A stretch of 64,000 nt of DNA from Embiotoca jacksoni. Its lineage: Eukaryota; Chordata; Actinopteri; Embiotocidae. The notes beneath the pieces are model-generated. The model searched no databases and was not told the DNA's origin. It worked only from the letters and a program-made list of their open reading frames with translations. Numbering within the stretch: position 1 is the stretch's first letter; each line of letters starts with the position of its first letter. Below, piece by piece: positions 1-10,969 of the stretch. The stretch covers positions 887,187 to 951,186 of the forward strand of contig JAKOON010000040.1 in the NCBI GenBank assembly GCA_022577435.1. Direction: 5' to 3'. A program made the translations under genes and the position numbers.

Positions 1-2279
1 GCTCTCACTACACCATCACTACCGAGGACACAACGCTCTCACTACACCATCACTACCGAGGACACAACGCTCTCACTACACCATCACTACCGAGGACACC
101 ACGCTCTCACTACACCATCACTACCGAGGACACCACGCTCTCACTACACCATCACTACCGAGGACACAACGCTCTCACTACACCATCACTACCGAGGACA
201 CAACGCTCTCACTACACCAACACTACAGAGGACACCACGCTCTCACTACACCAACACTACCGAGGACACAACGCTCCACACTACACCAACACTACCGAGG
301 ACACAACGCTCCACACTACACCAACACTACCGAGGACACCACACTCTCACTACACCATCACTACCGAGGACACAACGCTCCACACTACACCAACACTACA
401 GAGGACACCACGCTCTCACTACACCATCACTACAGAGGACACAACGCTCCACACTACACCATCAGTACCGAGGACACCACGCTCCACACTACACCAATAC
501 TACCGAGGACATAACGCTCCACACCACACCATCACTACCGAGGACACCACGCTCCACACTACACCAACACTACAGAGGACACAACGCTCCACACTACACC
601 ATCACTACCGAGGACACAACGCTCCACACTACACCAACACTACCGAGGACACAACGCTCCACACTACACCATCACTACCGAGGACACAACGCTCCACACT
701 ACACCAACACTACCGAGGACACAACACTCTCACTACACCAACACTACAGAGGACACAACGCTCCACACTACACCATCAGTACCGAGGACACCACGCTCCA
801 CACTACACCAACACTACCGAGGACATAACGCTCCACACTACACCATCACTACCGAGGACACCACGCTCTCACTACACCATCACTACCGAGGACACCACGC
901 TCTCACTACACCATCATTACCGAGGACACAACGCTCTCACTACACCATCACTACCGAGGACACCACGCTCTCACTATACCATCACTACCGAGGACACAAC
1001 GCTCTCACTACACCATCACTACCGAGGACACCACGCTCTCACTACACCATCACTACCGAGGACACCACGCTCTCACTACACCATCACTACCGAGGACACA
1101 ACGCTCTCACTACACCATCACTACCGAGGACACAACGCTCTCACTACACCATCACTACCGAGGACACCACACTCTCACTACACCATCACTACAGAGGACA
1201 CCACGCTCCACACTACACCATCACTACAGAGGACACCACACTCTCACTACACCATCACTACAGAGGACACAACGCTCCACACTACACCAACACTACAGAG
1301 GACACCACACTCTCACTACACCATCACTACCGAGGACACAACGCTCCACACTACACCAACACTACAGAGGACACCACGCTCTCACTACACCAACACTACA
1401 GAGGACACAACGCTCCACACTACACCATCAGTACCGAGGACACCACGCTCCACACTACACCAATACTACCGAGGACATAACGCTCCACACTACACCATCA
1501 CTACCGAGGACACAACGCTCCACACTACACCAACACTACAGAGGACACAACGCTCCACACTACACCATCACTACCGAGGACACAACGCTCCACACTACAC
1601 CAACACTACCGAGGACACCACACTCTCACTACACCATCACTACCGAGGACACAACGCTCCACACTACACCAACACTACAGAGGACACCACGCTCTCACTA
1701 CACCAACACTACAGAGGACACAACGCTCCACACTACACCATCACTACCGAGGACACAACGCTCCACACTACACCAACACTACTGAGGACACCACGCTCCA
1801 CACTACACCAACACTACAGAGGACACAACGCTCCACACTACACCATCACTACCGAGGACACAACGCTCCACACTACACCAACACTACCGAGGACACAACG
1901 CTCCAAACTACACCATCACTACCGAGGACACAACGCTCCACACTACACCAACACTACCGAGGACACAACACTCTCACTACACCATCACTACCGAGGACAC
2001 CACGCTCTCACTACACCATCACTACAGAGGACACAACGCTCCACACTACACCATCAGTACCGAGGACACCACGCTCCACACTACACCAACACTACCGAGG
2101 ACATAACGCTCCACACCACACCATCACTACCGAGGACACCACGCTCCACACTACACCAACACTACAGAGGACACAACGCTCCACACTACACCATCACTAC
2201 CGAGGACACCACGCTCTCACTACACCATCACTACCGAGGACACAACGCTCCACACTACACCAACACTACCGAGGACACA
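1..2279. repeat. 34/35-bp minisatellite, about 65 units, truncated by the window edge
   Basis: Two interleaved unit types are visible. A 34-bp type begins GCTCTCACTACACCATCACT and a 35-bp type begins GCTCCACACTACACCAACAC; both end with ACCGAGGACACAAC or close variants (ACAGAGG, ACACCAC, ACATAAC). The 34-bp type is nearly pure at about 1-230 and 850-1180, and the rest is a mixture. Because 34- and 35-bp units alternate, no reading frame stays open, so this is not coding. Each unit carries about two CpGs, unlike the arrays further right. Copies end sharply at CGAGGACACAG near 2279. If kcnj13 is transcribed through here, the array is intronic (inference). Confidence 0.95.
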
Positions 2280-2599
2280 GCTGCAAGCGCCTCGGTCTGG
2301 ACCGCATCACTGTCAATAATAACGTTAACACACCCTCCAGTGTCATATAGAGATTATACAACAAGTTACCAACCTAAATAATAGTAATCTAAATGTGTTC
2401 ATATTGTGGGACAATTTACTCTCAAAATACATAACTTTCATTTCCATGGTAACACATGGGGTATGACTAACAACTGGAAAACAATCAGTCTCGTCAGTAA
2501 ACTCTTACGTAACGTACGTAATGTTTGCTACTGCAGGAAGTAGTCCAACCCTTAGCAACCACCTAAACTGCTCAGCTAGCTCAGTCTGGTTGGAACTAA
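2280..2599. other. Unique sequence between two tandem arrays; nothing recognised
   Basis: About 320 bp of AT-rich single-copy-looking sequence. I see no exon, RNA gene or known element. It is probably intronic if the first coding exon of kcnj13 lies to the left of the window. Confidence 0.5.
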
Positions 2600-2812
2600 G
2601 ATATCTAATGAACAAAAATATCGGATGAACAAAGATATATGATGAACAAAGATATCTGATGTGCAAAGATATATTATGAACAAAGATATCTGAGAAACAA
2701 AGATATCTGATGAACAAAGATATCCAATGAACAAAGATATCTGATGAACAAAGATATAGGATAAACAAAGATATCTGGTAAACAAAGATATCTGATGAAC
2801 AAAGATATCCAT
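2600..2812. repeat. 17-bp tandem repeat, about 12.5 copies
   Basis: The unit is approximately GATGAACAAAGATATCT, repeated with scattered substitutions (ATGTGC, GAGAAAC and GGTAAAC variants). It contains the 8-bp palindrome AGATATCT. Three units make 51 bp, so two - strand frames stay open across the array and give short Phe/Ile/Leu/Ser-rich reading frames; these are repeat artefacts rather than genes. Confidence 0.93.
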
Positions 2813-4093
2813 GAACTCCTGTGTTTTTAACATTTTAGCTCCGTGTCATGTGTTCAAACCAAACCGGTCCAGCTAGCCTCCTCTAGGACTGTAAGTGCGT
2901 GACTATCCGTGGTGTTACGGTACGGGTGCTCAGAGCGACCAAAAAGGACCAAAAGAGACCCGACTTCACCAAATGGGTCATTTAATAGAACTATAACAAG
3001 TAGAAACTACATTATATTACATATTATATGAAACTCAGTTCTAATTCTATTTTCCCATTGAGGAGGTGGAGGGATATTTGTAGTGATGAGCAGGATGTGA
3101 TGTCATGATGATTTGTTCATAATGTTCAGTCGACCAATCAGATCCCTAGGGCAGAGCTATTGGTTGTATAATTACACAACAGGAGCCGAGCTGGAGCCCA
3201 AAGAAAATACCATATCGGTCAAAACCTATTTTTTTTCTCTGCTCATCTTAAAAAATATGGTCTGTTTTGGATTCACACCTTTTATTAGTAACTCTCTTGA
3301 TGATGCATCCAATTCTCCAGTAACTTGAGTTTACGTATCCATCAAACTTAAAGCAAACCCCTGTCAGTCATCTTCAGTGATGTTTAACCAAACTGCTCCT
3401 GACCTAAACCAGTGATCTCCAAAACATCCGTTCATGTCCTCCTCCAACACTGCGTGGATGGAGACCTGCTGCATTACAGTTTGTTTGTAGCCTTGATCTT
3501 CTAACAGTAATCTGGAAACAAAGGTCTATGAAGCACTGTGAAGCAGTTACACGCAAAATAGTTTCAAAGCTTGTAATGCAGACAAAATGTGACATCTGCT
3601 GGTGATGCTCAGTATTGCAAGAAAAAGTAAACCTTAAAAGATTGGGCCACTTAAAGCAACAGATGTAGTTATATTGTACTTTCCACTGCGCTGCATTTCT
3701 CTGACAGTTAGTTACTTTACAGTTTAATATTTTTATTAAACATGTGATATTCTCATAAAATACATTGCTAAATATTAAAACAGTGGTTCTCACCCTTTGG
3801 CCTTTCACCTCTCACCATGTGCCAGGCTTCAGTTGTGTATGACACCAGAGAGATGTTTCCCCTCTCAACCTCTCACATGTGCTCCTTCATCATGGAACCA
3901 TATCATTAAACTGAACTATGAATTATCGTGTTTTAATGTTATTAATTTGGTGTCCCTTCATCTTGTGCTTTTTGAACATTTTGCAGTTTTACCTTGGCTG
4001 CTGATGTCAGGAACGGCTGTGATTTACTGCAGTAACGATGTCCAAACATCTCACCATGTTGTTATATTGAAGTCTCATTGTTTTAACCTTCAG
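2813..4093. other. Probable last coding intron of kcnj13 (3' part)
   Basis: No exon-like sequence was found here on either strand. In particular I found nothing resembling the Kir pore (the GYG filter) or membrane helices. The segment ends in a good splice acceptor at 4093. Short open frames at 3113-3328, 3404-3808 and 3797-4105 show no recognisable family features and the last runs into the exon out of frame. The intronic assignment follows from the missing upstream exon and is inference. Confidence 0.55.
4069..4093 (+). other. Splice acceptor of the kcnj13 terminal coding exon
   Basis: A T-rich tract (TTGTTTTAACCTTCAG) ends in CAG at 4091-4093. Immediately after it the reading frame becomes recognisably Kir7.1: GT completes a glycine codon, followed by Ala-Phe-Leu-Ala-Lys-Ile-Ala-Arg-Pro. 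TTAAC at 4083-4087 could serve as a branch point, although it would be unusually close. The intron interrupts a Gly codon after its first base if the upstream exon ends in G. Confidence 0.8.
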
Positions 4094-4668
4094 GTGCATT
4101 TTTAGCCAAGATTGCACGTCCCCAGAAGCGAGCAGGAGCCATCCAGTTCAGCCCTCAGGTGGTGGTGGGGCAGCATCAGGGCCAGACGTGCCTCATGCTG
4201 CGAGCCACCAACCTGCTGCAGCGCCCTCTGGTGGATGTAAAGGTGAGTGCCGTGCTCTATGAGGAGCACGAAGGTCAAGCTCTGCACCAGACCTCGCTGG
4301 ACTTCCACCTGGACCATTTGGGCCAGCAGCCGTGCCCCTTCTTCATTTTCCCGCTGACATTTTACCACCCATTGGACCAGCAGAGCCCTCTGTACCCCGC
4401 CCTGTGTGAGGGCACCTCCACCCACTTTGAGCTGGTGGTATTCCTGTCAGCCTTACAGGAGGGAACTGGAGACTCCTGCCAGAAGAGGACCTCATATCTG
4501 CGCCAAGAAATCCAGTTTGACCGCCGCTTTGTTCCGGCCCTAGGGCTGGATGCTCGGGGGAGGTACATGGTGAGTGGCCATCACTTCGAAACTGCCCACT
4601 CAAAGGAGCCTTTGAACAAGGACTGTGTGGTGCAGATCAACGGGGATGGCAGCGACAGGATGGAGTAA
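4094..4668 (+). CDS. kcnj13: Inward-rectifier potassium channel Kir7.1, C-terminal coding exon (partial gene)
   Basis: This exon encodes about 190 residues of the cytoplasmic domain of a Kir channel, ending in TAA at 4666-4668. Kir7.1 is a low-conductance K+ channel of epithelia and pigment-related cells, and in zebrafish kcnj13 affects stripe pattern (family knowledge). The match is to Kir7.1 rather than other Kir members: it begins with GAFLAKIARP just after the second membrane helix and then shows VSAVLYEEHE, CPFFIFPLTFYH, HFELVVFLSALQEGTG and KRTSYL, all near-identical to my recollection of human KCNJ13. By that alignment, the disease-associated arginines 162 (codon at 4117) and 166 (codon at 4129) are conserved. 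RTSYL preserves the serine reported as a kinase site in human Kir7.1. The N-terminus, M1, pore filter and M2 are absent and must lie on an upstream exon outside the window. The C-terminal tail is shorter and diverged. The frame is intact, with no sign of decay. Confidence 0.93.
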
Positions 4669-5833
4669 GACGGCTGAAGCGGAGGGAAGTTCCTGACGAT
4701 GGCCAGGGTAACAAAGCAGGCAGGAGGTATTTGATTTAATCTGGTAAATCTGAACGTATGTTTAAACATTTAAAATCCAAATGTACGTCACATAGATGCT
4801 GCTGTGGGCTCCCTCAGCTCGTCTATCCACTCACTGGGAGTTCTCAGTGCGACCGGAGGAGCCCATCACTACTACCAGTCGTGTTGGTTGGAACAGCTAA
4901 CCAGTAGAGGGTGCTGTAGGCAGATACTGTTCATTACAACTTGTTCGTTTGTTTTTTTCTATTGTTCTGGCCAACAGTTTACCAGGATAACATATGCACC
5001 AAATTAATACTGGAGTTGTTAGACCAAGACTCACAGTCCTGGAAACACATCCAGCATTACACACCAGTAGTCAGATGATCCGACAGGTCGGACACAAACC
5101 TCGGTGTTACACGTATCAACTTATTTTAAAAAGAGGAAACGAAATGTTTAAAACAATATTTGCGGGAGCTTGCAAATGTTTTACAATTCATGCAATTTTT
5201 CTACAAAAATTTTATCATCAGAATCTGAGCTGAAAGTATTAAAACATAAAGTAAATCTTTTTAAACAAAACTCTCTTTATTAACAACAATAACTCCTCAT
5301 TTCCAATCAGAAAGTCTCTGCTCCTGTTTTCATCTCCAAATAAAACTCTGTTCACCGGAGGAACAGGAACAAGAGGAGAAACAGGAAGTGACGGGGTTTG
5401 TGGGAAATGTGTTCTTCACATTAAAATGATGATTAAATGTTTGTGATCAAAGGAAGTGATTCCATATTACTGGATGTTAAATGAGTTTTCTCCACACGTC
5501 CAGTTGTCAGAGACGTCTCTTTGTTTGTTTCATCCAGCAGGTCTATGTGTTGAATGAACATGAATTAAACAGCATCTAAAGCTCTTATTTTGACAGCTGA
5601 TGTAGTCCTTGGAGTCTATATGATTATTCTATTATGATGTGCAGTAGCTTTATTATCAAAGGAAGTGATCACATATTTATGCCTTTATTGGGTACATTTT
5701 TCTTTCTCCACTTGCAATTTTTTCTAATTCTCACCATTTTACACAAAATATTCACTTAAAAGTCTGGAAATTACTAAATCAAACATTTCTGATCGCAACA
5801 ATCCTGGAGGGACTGTTAAATAAATACTTAATA
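4669..5833. other. kcnj13 3' untranslated region and downstream flank
   Basis: The sequence is non-coding and AT-rich after the kcnj13 stop. Short open frames at 4804-5007 and 4994-5233 have no recognisable features. The 3' UTR probably occupies the first several hundred bases, with AATAAA at 5339-5344 as a candidate poly(A) signal; another AATAAA occurs at 5819-5824 next to the transposon. No other element is recognised. Confidence 0.5.
5339..5344 (+). promoter_or_regulatory. Candidate poly(A) signal AATAAA for kcnj13
   Basis: This is an exact AATAAA about 670 bp past the stop codon, followed by a TCTGTT-rich stretch. It is supported only by the hexamer and its position. AATAAA is frequent by chance in sequence this AT-rich. 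Confidence 0.3.
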
Positions 5834-5868
5834 CACTGCTCAAAAAATAAAGGGAACACTTAAACAAC
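5834..5868 (+). repeat. Left terminal inverted repeat of the Tc1-like element
   Basis: 35 bp starting CACTGCTCAAAAAATAAAGG. It matches the reverse complement of 7078-7113 except for one inserted base after CACTGCTC. It is preceded by TA. Confidence 0.93.
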
Positions 5869-6088
5869 ATCCCAGATCTCAATGAATGAAATGTTCCAGT
5901 TCAAATCTTGATTCATTACATAGTGGAATGTGTTGAGAACAAAATAACATCAGAATGATCAATGGAAATCAGAATCATTATCCATGGAGGTCTGGATTCA
6001 GAATCATACTCCAAATAAAAGTGGACAAATCAGATCACAGGCTGATCCAACTTCTGTGGAGATTCCTGAAGACAAGTCCAAATGAGTC

Positions 6089-6824
6089 TCAGTAGTGTGT
6101 GTGTCCTCCACGTGCCTGTATCACTCCCTACAACGCCTGGGCATGCTCCTGATGAGACCACGGATGTTCTCCTGAGGGATCTCCTCCCAGACCCGGATCA
6201 AAGCATCGGTCCACTCCCGGACAGTCTGCGGTGGACGTGGCGTCGGAGGACGGAACGAGACGCGATGTCCCGGATGTGCTGGATTGGATTCAGGTCTGGG
6301 GGACGGGCGGGCCGGTCCGTAGCATCGATGCCTTCATCGTGCAGGAACTGCTGACACACTCCAGCCACATGAGGCCGAGCATTGTCCTGCATCAGAAGAA
6401 CCCAGGACCCGCTGCACCAGCAGATGGTCTTCAACGGGTCTGAGGATCTCATCCCGGGACCTGATGGCAGTCAGGGTACCTCTGGCTAGCACACGGAGGG
6501 CTGCCCTCATGGAGTCTGTTTCTGACAGTTTGAGCAGAAACATGCACATTAGTGGCCTGCTGGAGGTCATTTTGTAGGGCTCTGGCAGCGCTCCTCCTGC
6601 TCCTCCTTGCACAAAGGAGCAGATAGCGGTCCCGCTGCCGGGTTGTTGTCCTCCTACGGCCCCCTCCACGTCTCCTGGTGGACCGGCCCGTCTCCCGGTA
6701 TGTCCTCCGTCCTCTTGACACTGCTGACAGACGCAGCAAACCTTCTTGCCACAGCGTGCATTGATGTGCCATCCTGGATGAGCTGCACTACCTGAACAAC
6801 TTCTGTGGGTTGGAGACACCTCAT
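6089..6824 (-). pseudogene. Tc1-like transposase remnant, frameshifted and internally deleted
   Basis: Reading leftward from the Met codon at 6824-6822, an N-terminal DNA-binding region is recognisable ([18 protein letters not shown]). A frame change follows, then an Arg-rich segment with [20 protein letters not shown]. Near 6505 the frame jumps directly to a C-terminal stretch ([19 protein letters not shown]), which drops roughly 100 residues that, from family knowledge, include the first catalytic Asp. Another frame change leads to the second Asp motif (LMQDNARPH), which is retained. The third catalytic position reads PDLNPIQH where the family has PDLNPIEH, so the Glu is now Gln. The frame ends at TGA (6091-6089) after a conserved GGHTHY tail. 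At least two frameshifts, a deletion and an active-site substitution make it non-functional. Confidence 0.9.
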
Positions 6825-7077
6825 GCTCCCTCTAGTGGTGAGGACACTGGCAAAATGCAAAAGGGACCAACGATCATCCAGAAAGGACGAGGACAGAGAA
6901 ACGGTCTGTGGTCACCACCTGCAGAACCGTTCCTTTATAGGGTTGTCTTGATAATTGCCTCATTTCCACCTGTTTGTTCCATTTGTACAACAGCAGGTGA
7001 AACTGATCCACAATCAGTGTTGATCCAAACTGGACACGTTGATTTCACAGAAGTGGGATTGATTGGAGTTACATTGA

Positions 7078-7113
7078 GTTGTTTAAGTGTTCCCTTTATT
7101 TTTTGGAGCAGTG
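7078..7113 (-). repeat. Right terminal inverted repeat of the Tc1-like element
   Basis: 36 bp which, read on the - strand, start CACTGCTCCAAAAAATAAAG. It pairs with 5834-5868 and is followed by TA. This is the end upstream of the transposase start. Confidence 0.93.
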
Positions 7114-8088
7114 TAATTTCTGTGTTGCATTCTGTGATGTCAGGAACGACTCGTCATGCATCATACCTGATGCATGACGAGAACTATACAAATAAAACCC
7201 AAATTGTAATAAACCAGATTTCTTTTAAATTTAGTAAAAGTGAATTTTATATTTCCTGATCTTTGTTGGGCTTTGTCATTGGATAGAGTATGATCGAGCT
7301 ATGTTTGAAAATAAGTGGTTCAGTTATGACTTTCAGTTTCAGTTCCACTTCAACTCCAGTCATCAGCGTGTCTCTATGTAAGTATCTCAGTTATGATCAT
7401 AATCAGGTTCCCATTAAAACCTGGAGAAGTCTGGTTCTGAATCCCTGCAGACATGATAAACACCAGTATCCAAGTTATTGACTTCTTGCTATGTGAACAG
7501 CTAAGTGAGAAATACCCCCTCCGTCCACCAGAGCGCGTCTGTGTCACGCACATACAGCAGGGTCAGAGTAGGTCATGGTACGAAGGTCATGTCTGAATAC
7601 GGCGGTCGGGCGGTCGAATGGATCAAACCCAGGAAACCAGGGCAAGTCGTTTTCTCCTAAACAGAACTGTGAGGTTGTTGTTGGCTCAACCCAAAGCTTT
7701 CACGGCCAGTTGACTTAAAAAAATAACAAATAAAGATCATAACCTTATCTGTTGTTATGCAACCCACAGCCAACTGTGGCCCATTCAAGAGGCTGCCGGT
7801 AGCTGTTATTCTGTTAAGCTGTTATTCTGTTTCTAATTTGCAGTTTTGATTGGGCAAAAGTCAAATTTAGTTTGGTTTAAATGATTTTCAAATCTCCCTC
7901 TGGTTTGGTTTCCATGCTGGCCCGTCTGAACAACAACTACAATCCACTCGCTCCAAAAGTAGGACTCCGCCTTTGGTTACTGTGACAGTGTCTGTGCAGG
8001 TAGAAGGTGGTGTATGGATCTGATGATGTCATCCACAGGACTCCAGCTGCTCTTTCTTCTTAAAACCAGGATAAATGCCACAAGGCAG
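7114..8088. other. Unique sequence downstream of the transposon; no gene recognised
   Basis: About 975 bp of single-copy-looking DNA. Apart from the hairpin at 7150-7181, I see no coding or element signature. Short open frames at 7290-7481 and 8014-8208 have no recognisable features. Confidence 0.45.
7150..7181. repeat. Perfect 14-bp inverted repeat with a 4-nt loop
   Basis: CTCGTCATGCATCA at 7150-7163 and its exact reverse complement at 7168-7181 are separated by TACC. The arm contains ATGCAT. It lies 37 bp outside the right end of the Tc1-like element and is not part of that element's terminal repeat. It could be a small palindromic element remnant or a cruciform-prone site. Confidence 0.85.
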
Positions 8089-8161
8089 CAGGTAGTGCAG
8101 TGGTCAGCAGGAAGGCTGGACGTGGACAGAGGTGGTCTCTGTGTGGAGTATGCATGTTGTC
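8089..8161 (+). mobile_element. Decayed fragment of the tRNA-headed dispersed repeat found at 11531
   Basis: GTAGTGCAGTGGTCAGCAGG resembles the A-box region of the element at 11531 (GGTGGTGCAGTGGTTAGCAT). TGTGTGGAGTATGCATGTTG resembles that element's TTCTGTGAAGAGTTTGCATG. The order and orientation are the same, but the B-box segment between them has been lost or scrambled. The match is partial, so the call is moderate. Confidence 0.55.
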
Positions 8162-10931
8162 ATCATGCCTGTGATATAGAGGTGTGCACAGTGACGTCAG
8201 CAAGCTAACATGTCCACAGTGACAATGGTTGAATCCATATGTTCACCATGTGGATTTAGATTCAATTAAACAAATTAAACAAAACCAATTTTGTGATTGT
8301 TGTCATAAAAAATGCTTCATTTTGAGGCAGCTTTTACTAGAAATTGTGATGCACCTTGCCAGGTTTTATGGGATGTTTTTGTGGTAAATATATGTGGGAA
8401 TTGATCAAATTTGGAAGTCTACTACTACCTAATAAAAAAGAAGTCACGTTATCACTTCCTATAACAATAAGAACACTACACATCACAGAAAACTTTTTTT
8501 TTTCTGCACCTAAAGAACCGTTGGCTCAAAGTGAGACGGTGAAAGGAGATTGAAAATGTGGAGTTATATTTTGTTTCATTTGGAAACTGTATTTTGTGCA
8601 CAAATACCTTTAGCAGAGCTTCTATTCAGGTCATTTGTCTCCTACAAATACTGCAGAGATCGCTTAACTTTGTGTTAATTTTTGTGATTGAAACTCCTCG
8701 GAGGGAACTGACAACACGGTGCATAAACCACGCATTAGTCCAGTGGTTTTGAAATGCTTAATGAAACTGAAATTAATATTTTACACTTCACAGAACAGGA
8801 GTTAAAGTTAAAGCCTCGGTGCCAGCCCTGTACAGCTAAATATGGGATTATTAGGTATGGCAGGTGTATTGGAACTGTTTAAGAGCCAGTAAAGGAAGGG
8901 ACAGAAATGCAGAGATTCTACTGTCATCTCATTTTAAGGGCATTTGTGTTCCTCAACAATTGTATCCTCCTCTGACATTTTCAGACAAGCAATAGAACTG
9001 AAAATGTACACCAACATGAGGTGACAATCACAACAAAGCATCAGATGATTGTACTTCCACTGTCAATATTAAGCTGCTAAGGTTATTCATCTGAAGCCTG
9101 CAAGATGTCAGGCTGCCGAACATTAGACTGACCTGCATTAATTATGGCTCAGTAGCGACTGATAGAATGATACGACTGCTGATTGATTTGTAGATTAATG
9201 CCTTTGTTTTGAAAGATCATTGCTTAAATCATGATGCAAAAAAATTATATGTTATTCTCAATTTGTCCAATAATAGATGTCTATAGATTTAACAATGAAG
9301 GCTACATTAGGACCAATAGTTTCCCTTTAAAGGCTGTTGATATGGAGCGAATCACTGTTTAAAAGAAATCCTGTAGCTACTTCAGACACATGTAAGGAAA
9401 TGAGACGTGAGCGGATGACGTGTCAGAGCCTTTGTACAGTGTACATTACATAAATAAATGTTTTCTAAACAAACTGAAACATCAAGTCTGTTTTATTCAT
9501 TTACTTTCCAATGTGACTACAGATGCTGTGCAACATGGAGGATACAGTATGAAACAATGCTGCCTGCTGCTGGTGTAAAGCGGTACTACAAGCCTTTACA
9601 GATGGAGACCATCATTAACTGAGTCAGTAAAGTTAATTATTGTATTGTTTTTAAGTTATCAATAAATAGGCCTAATCAATTCAACAATTTACCATAATTT
9701 TTAAAACAAAATTATCTTTAAATTTGTACCAGTGCCTGAGGTCCATCAGCTTCTACTCCTACAAATATTCAATTATAGCTGCAGATCGAAACGCTTGAGT
9801 CACTAAATCTGAAGCCTTCAACACACCATCAGTTAGACTGAGTCTCTTCAGTTGACACTCAAACACATGCACAAAATACAACACAACAAAACAAGTGACA
9901 CTAACGATGGTCGACATTAATCAATCAATTCATCTCAAAGTTAAGCTGTTGACTTTATATACACATATACAAGATTATCAGTCATGTTGCAATCATGACT
10001 GTATATCTGAACAACCCTATTCATGTCTGTAAAGTCTAGCAATCACAAACTAGATGAAAAATTCCTAATGTTTTCAAAGTAAATGATGAAAGGACTTTGA
10101 CACTCTTCACATCAAACACATGCAGCTGCTCTGGGATCACAGCCACCACCAGTTAGAGGAGGATCGCTCTGTTTTTACTGCTGTGTGTTATTTTTTCATG
10201 ATAAAAAGGATGTTGCTGTGCAGCCACCTGGTCTGAGTGTCTGACTACATACAGTGCACGGGACACGCCACTGTCACGACGATGAGGCCTTCACTTTCCA
10301 TTTGTAGGACATTATAATACATTCAAATAACATGTGATGCTATAAATTCTTGCCATTTGTGGATGTGTGTGAGACAGGTTTGTTCAATAACCCTGACAGT
10401 CAACAGCTGACATCCTAATAGCACCAAATCATTGCCTGGAGTATAAAACACTTAACTTGACACCACCACACTCATCCTGAAACCTGATTTTATGATTTAA
10501 CTTTCTGAATACTGTCAGCTGATTTGTTTAAGCTTTGCTCAGTGGTTAGAATTGTAGGAAGGACTGTAAGTGTCTTGGAATTAAATATAAAGTTTTTATT
10601 GACTGATATTTAAATGGATATTTAAATACATTTTCAAATTAAATTATTACCAATCAATTGTCAAATAGGGGATAAATATAAACAAAACAAAACTAGAATT
10701 ACCGTCTCATGTTGAATGTCTCTGCTTACCACCCAATTGCTGTTTGCATCTATTTCTGTCCAAACTCAGATATTGTTGCAAATAGGCTATGAATTGTAAA
10801 ACATGGATCCTTCACACACACACAGGAAGATCTATATAATCACCACAGTTACTGGAAGGACAACCAGCAGTGTCACCAATTCAAGTTCTTCAGTGATGGC
10901 AACAAATAATGGGCAGAAATGTGTTAAGAAA

Positions 10932-10932
<1 letters not shown>
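8162..10932. other. Unique non-coding sequence; nothing recognised
   Basis: About 2.8 kb of AT-rich DNA with many stops in all frames. I found no exon with splice signals, RNA gene or mobile element. A short CACACACACA run lies near 10815. In mammals KCNJ13 lies inside an intron of GIGYF2 on the opposite strand (family knowledge); if that arrangement holds here this could be GIGYF2 intron, but no GIGYF2 exon is visible. Confidence 0.45.

Positions 10933-10962
<30 letters not shown>
10933..10962. repeat. (TA)15 microsatellite
   Basis: An uninterrupted run of about 15 TA dinucleotides, directly upstream of the roughly 139-bp dispersed repeat. Confidence 0.95.
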
Positions 10963-10965
<3 letters not shown>

Positions 10966-10969
10966 TATA

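Larger units (their letters stand above)
5834..7113 (-). mobile_element. Tc1-like DNA transposon, decayed, about 1,280 bp, flanked by TA
   Basis: Both ends carry the same inverted repeat, beginning CACTGCTC, then an A-run, then TAAAGGGAACACTT. It is about 35-36 bp long with a single-base length difference. The element is bounded by TA on both sides (5832-5833 and 7114-7115), the TA target duplication expected of Tc1/mariner elements. The broken transposase lies inside on the - strand. From memory, intact relatives in fish are about 300 bp longer, and the missing part corresponds to the middle of the transposase. The element cannot be autonomous. Confidence 0.93.

Noticed and set aside
2505..2833. 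Two - strand open frames rich in Phe, Ile, Leu and Ser (membrane-protein-like)
   Set aside because: They are translations of the 17-bp tandem repeat, whose three-unit period keeps the frame open; no gene structure is present.
3797..4105. + strand open frame overlapping the start of the kcnj13 exon as an upstream exon
   Set aside because: It has no similarity to Kir channels, it is in a different frame, and a good splice acceptor lies near its end.
4102..4603. - strand open frames opposite the kcnj13 exon
   Set aside because: They are antisense shadows of the GC-rich Kir coding exon with no recognisable features.
6810..7259. + strand 149-codon open frame across the transposon's right end
   Set aside because: It crosses the terminal repeat into flanking DNA and has no family features.
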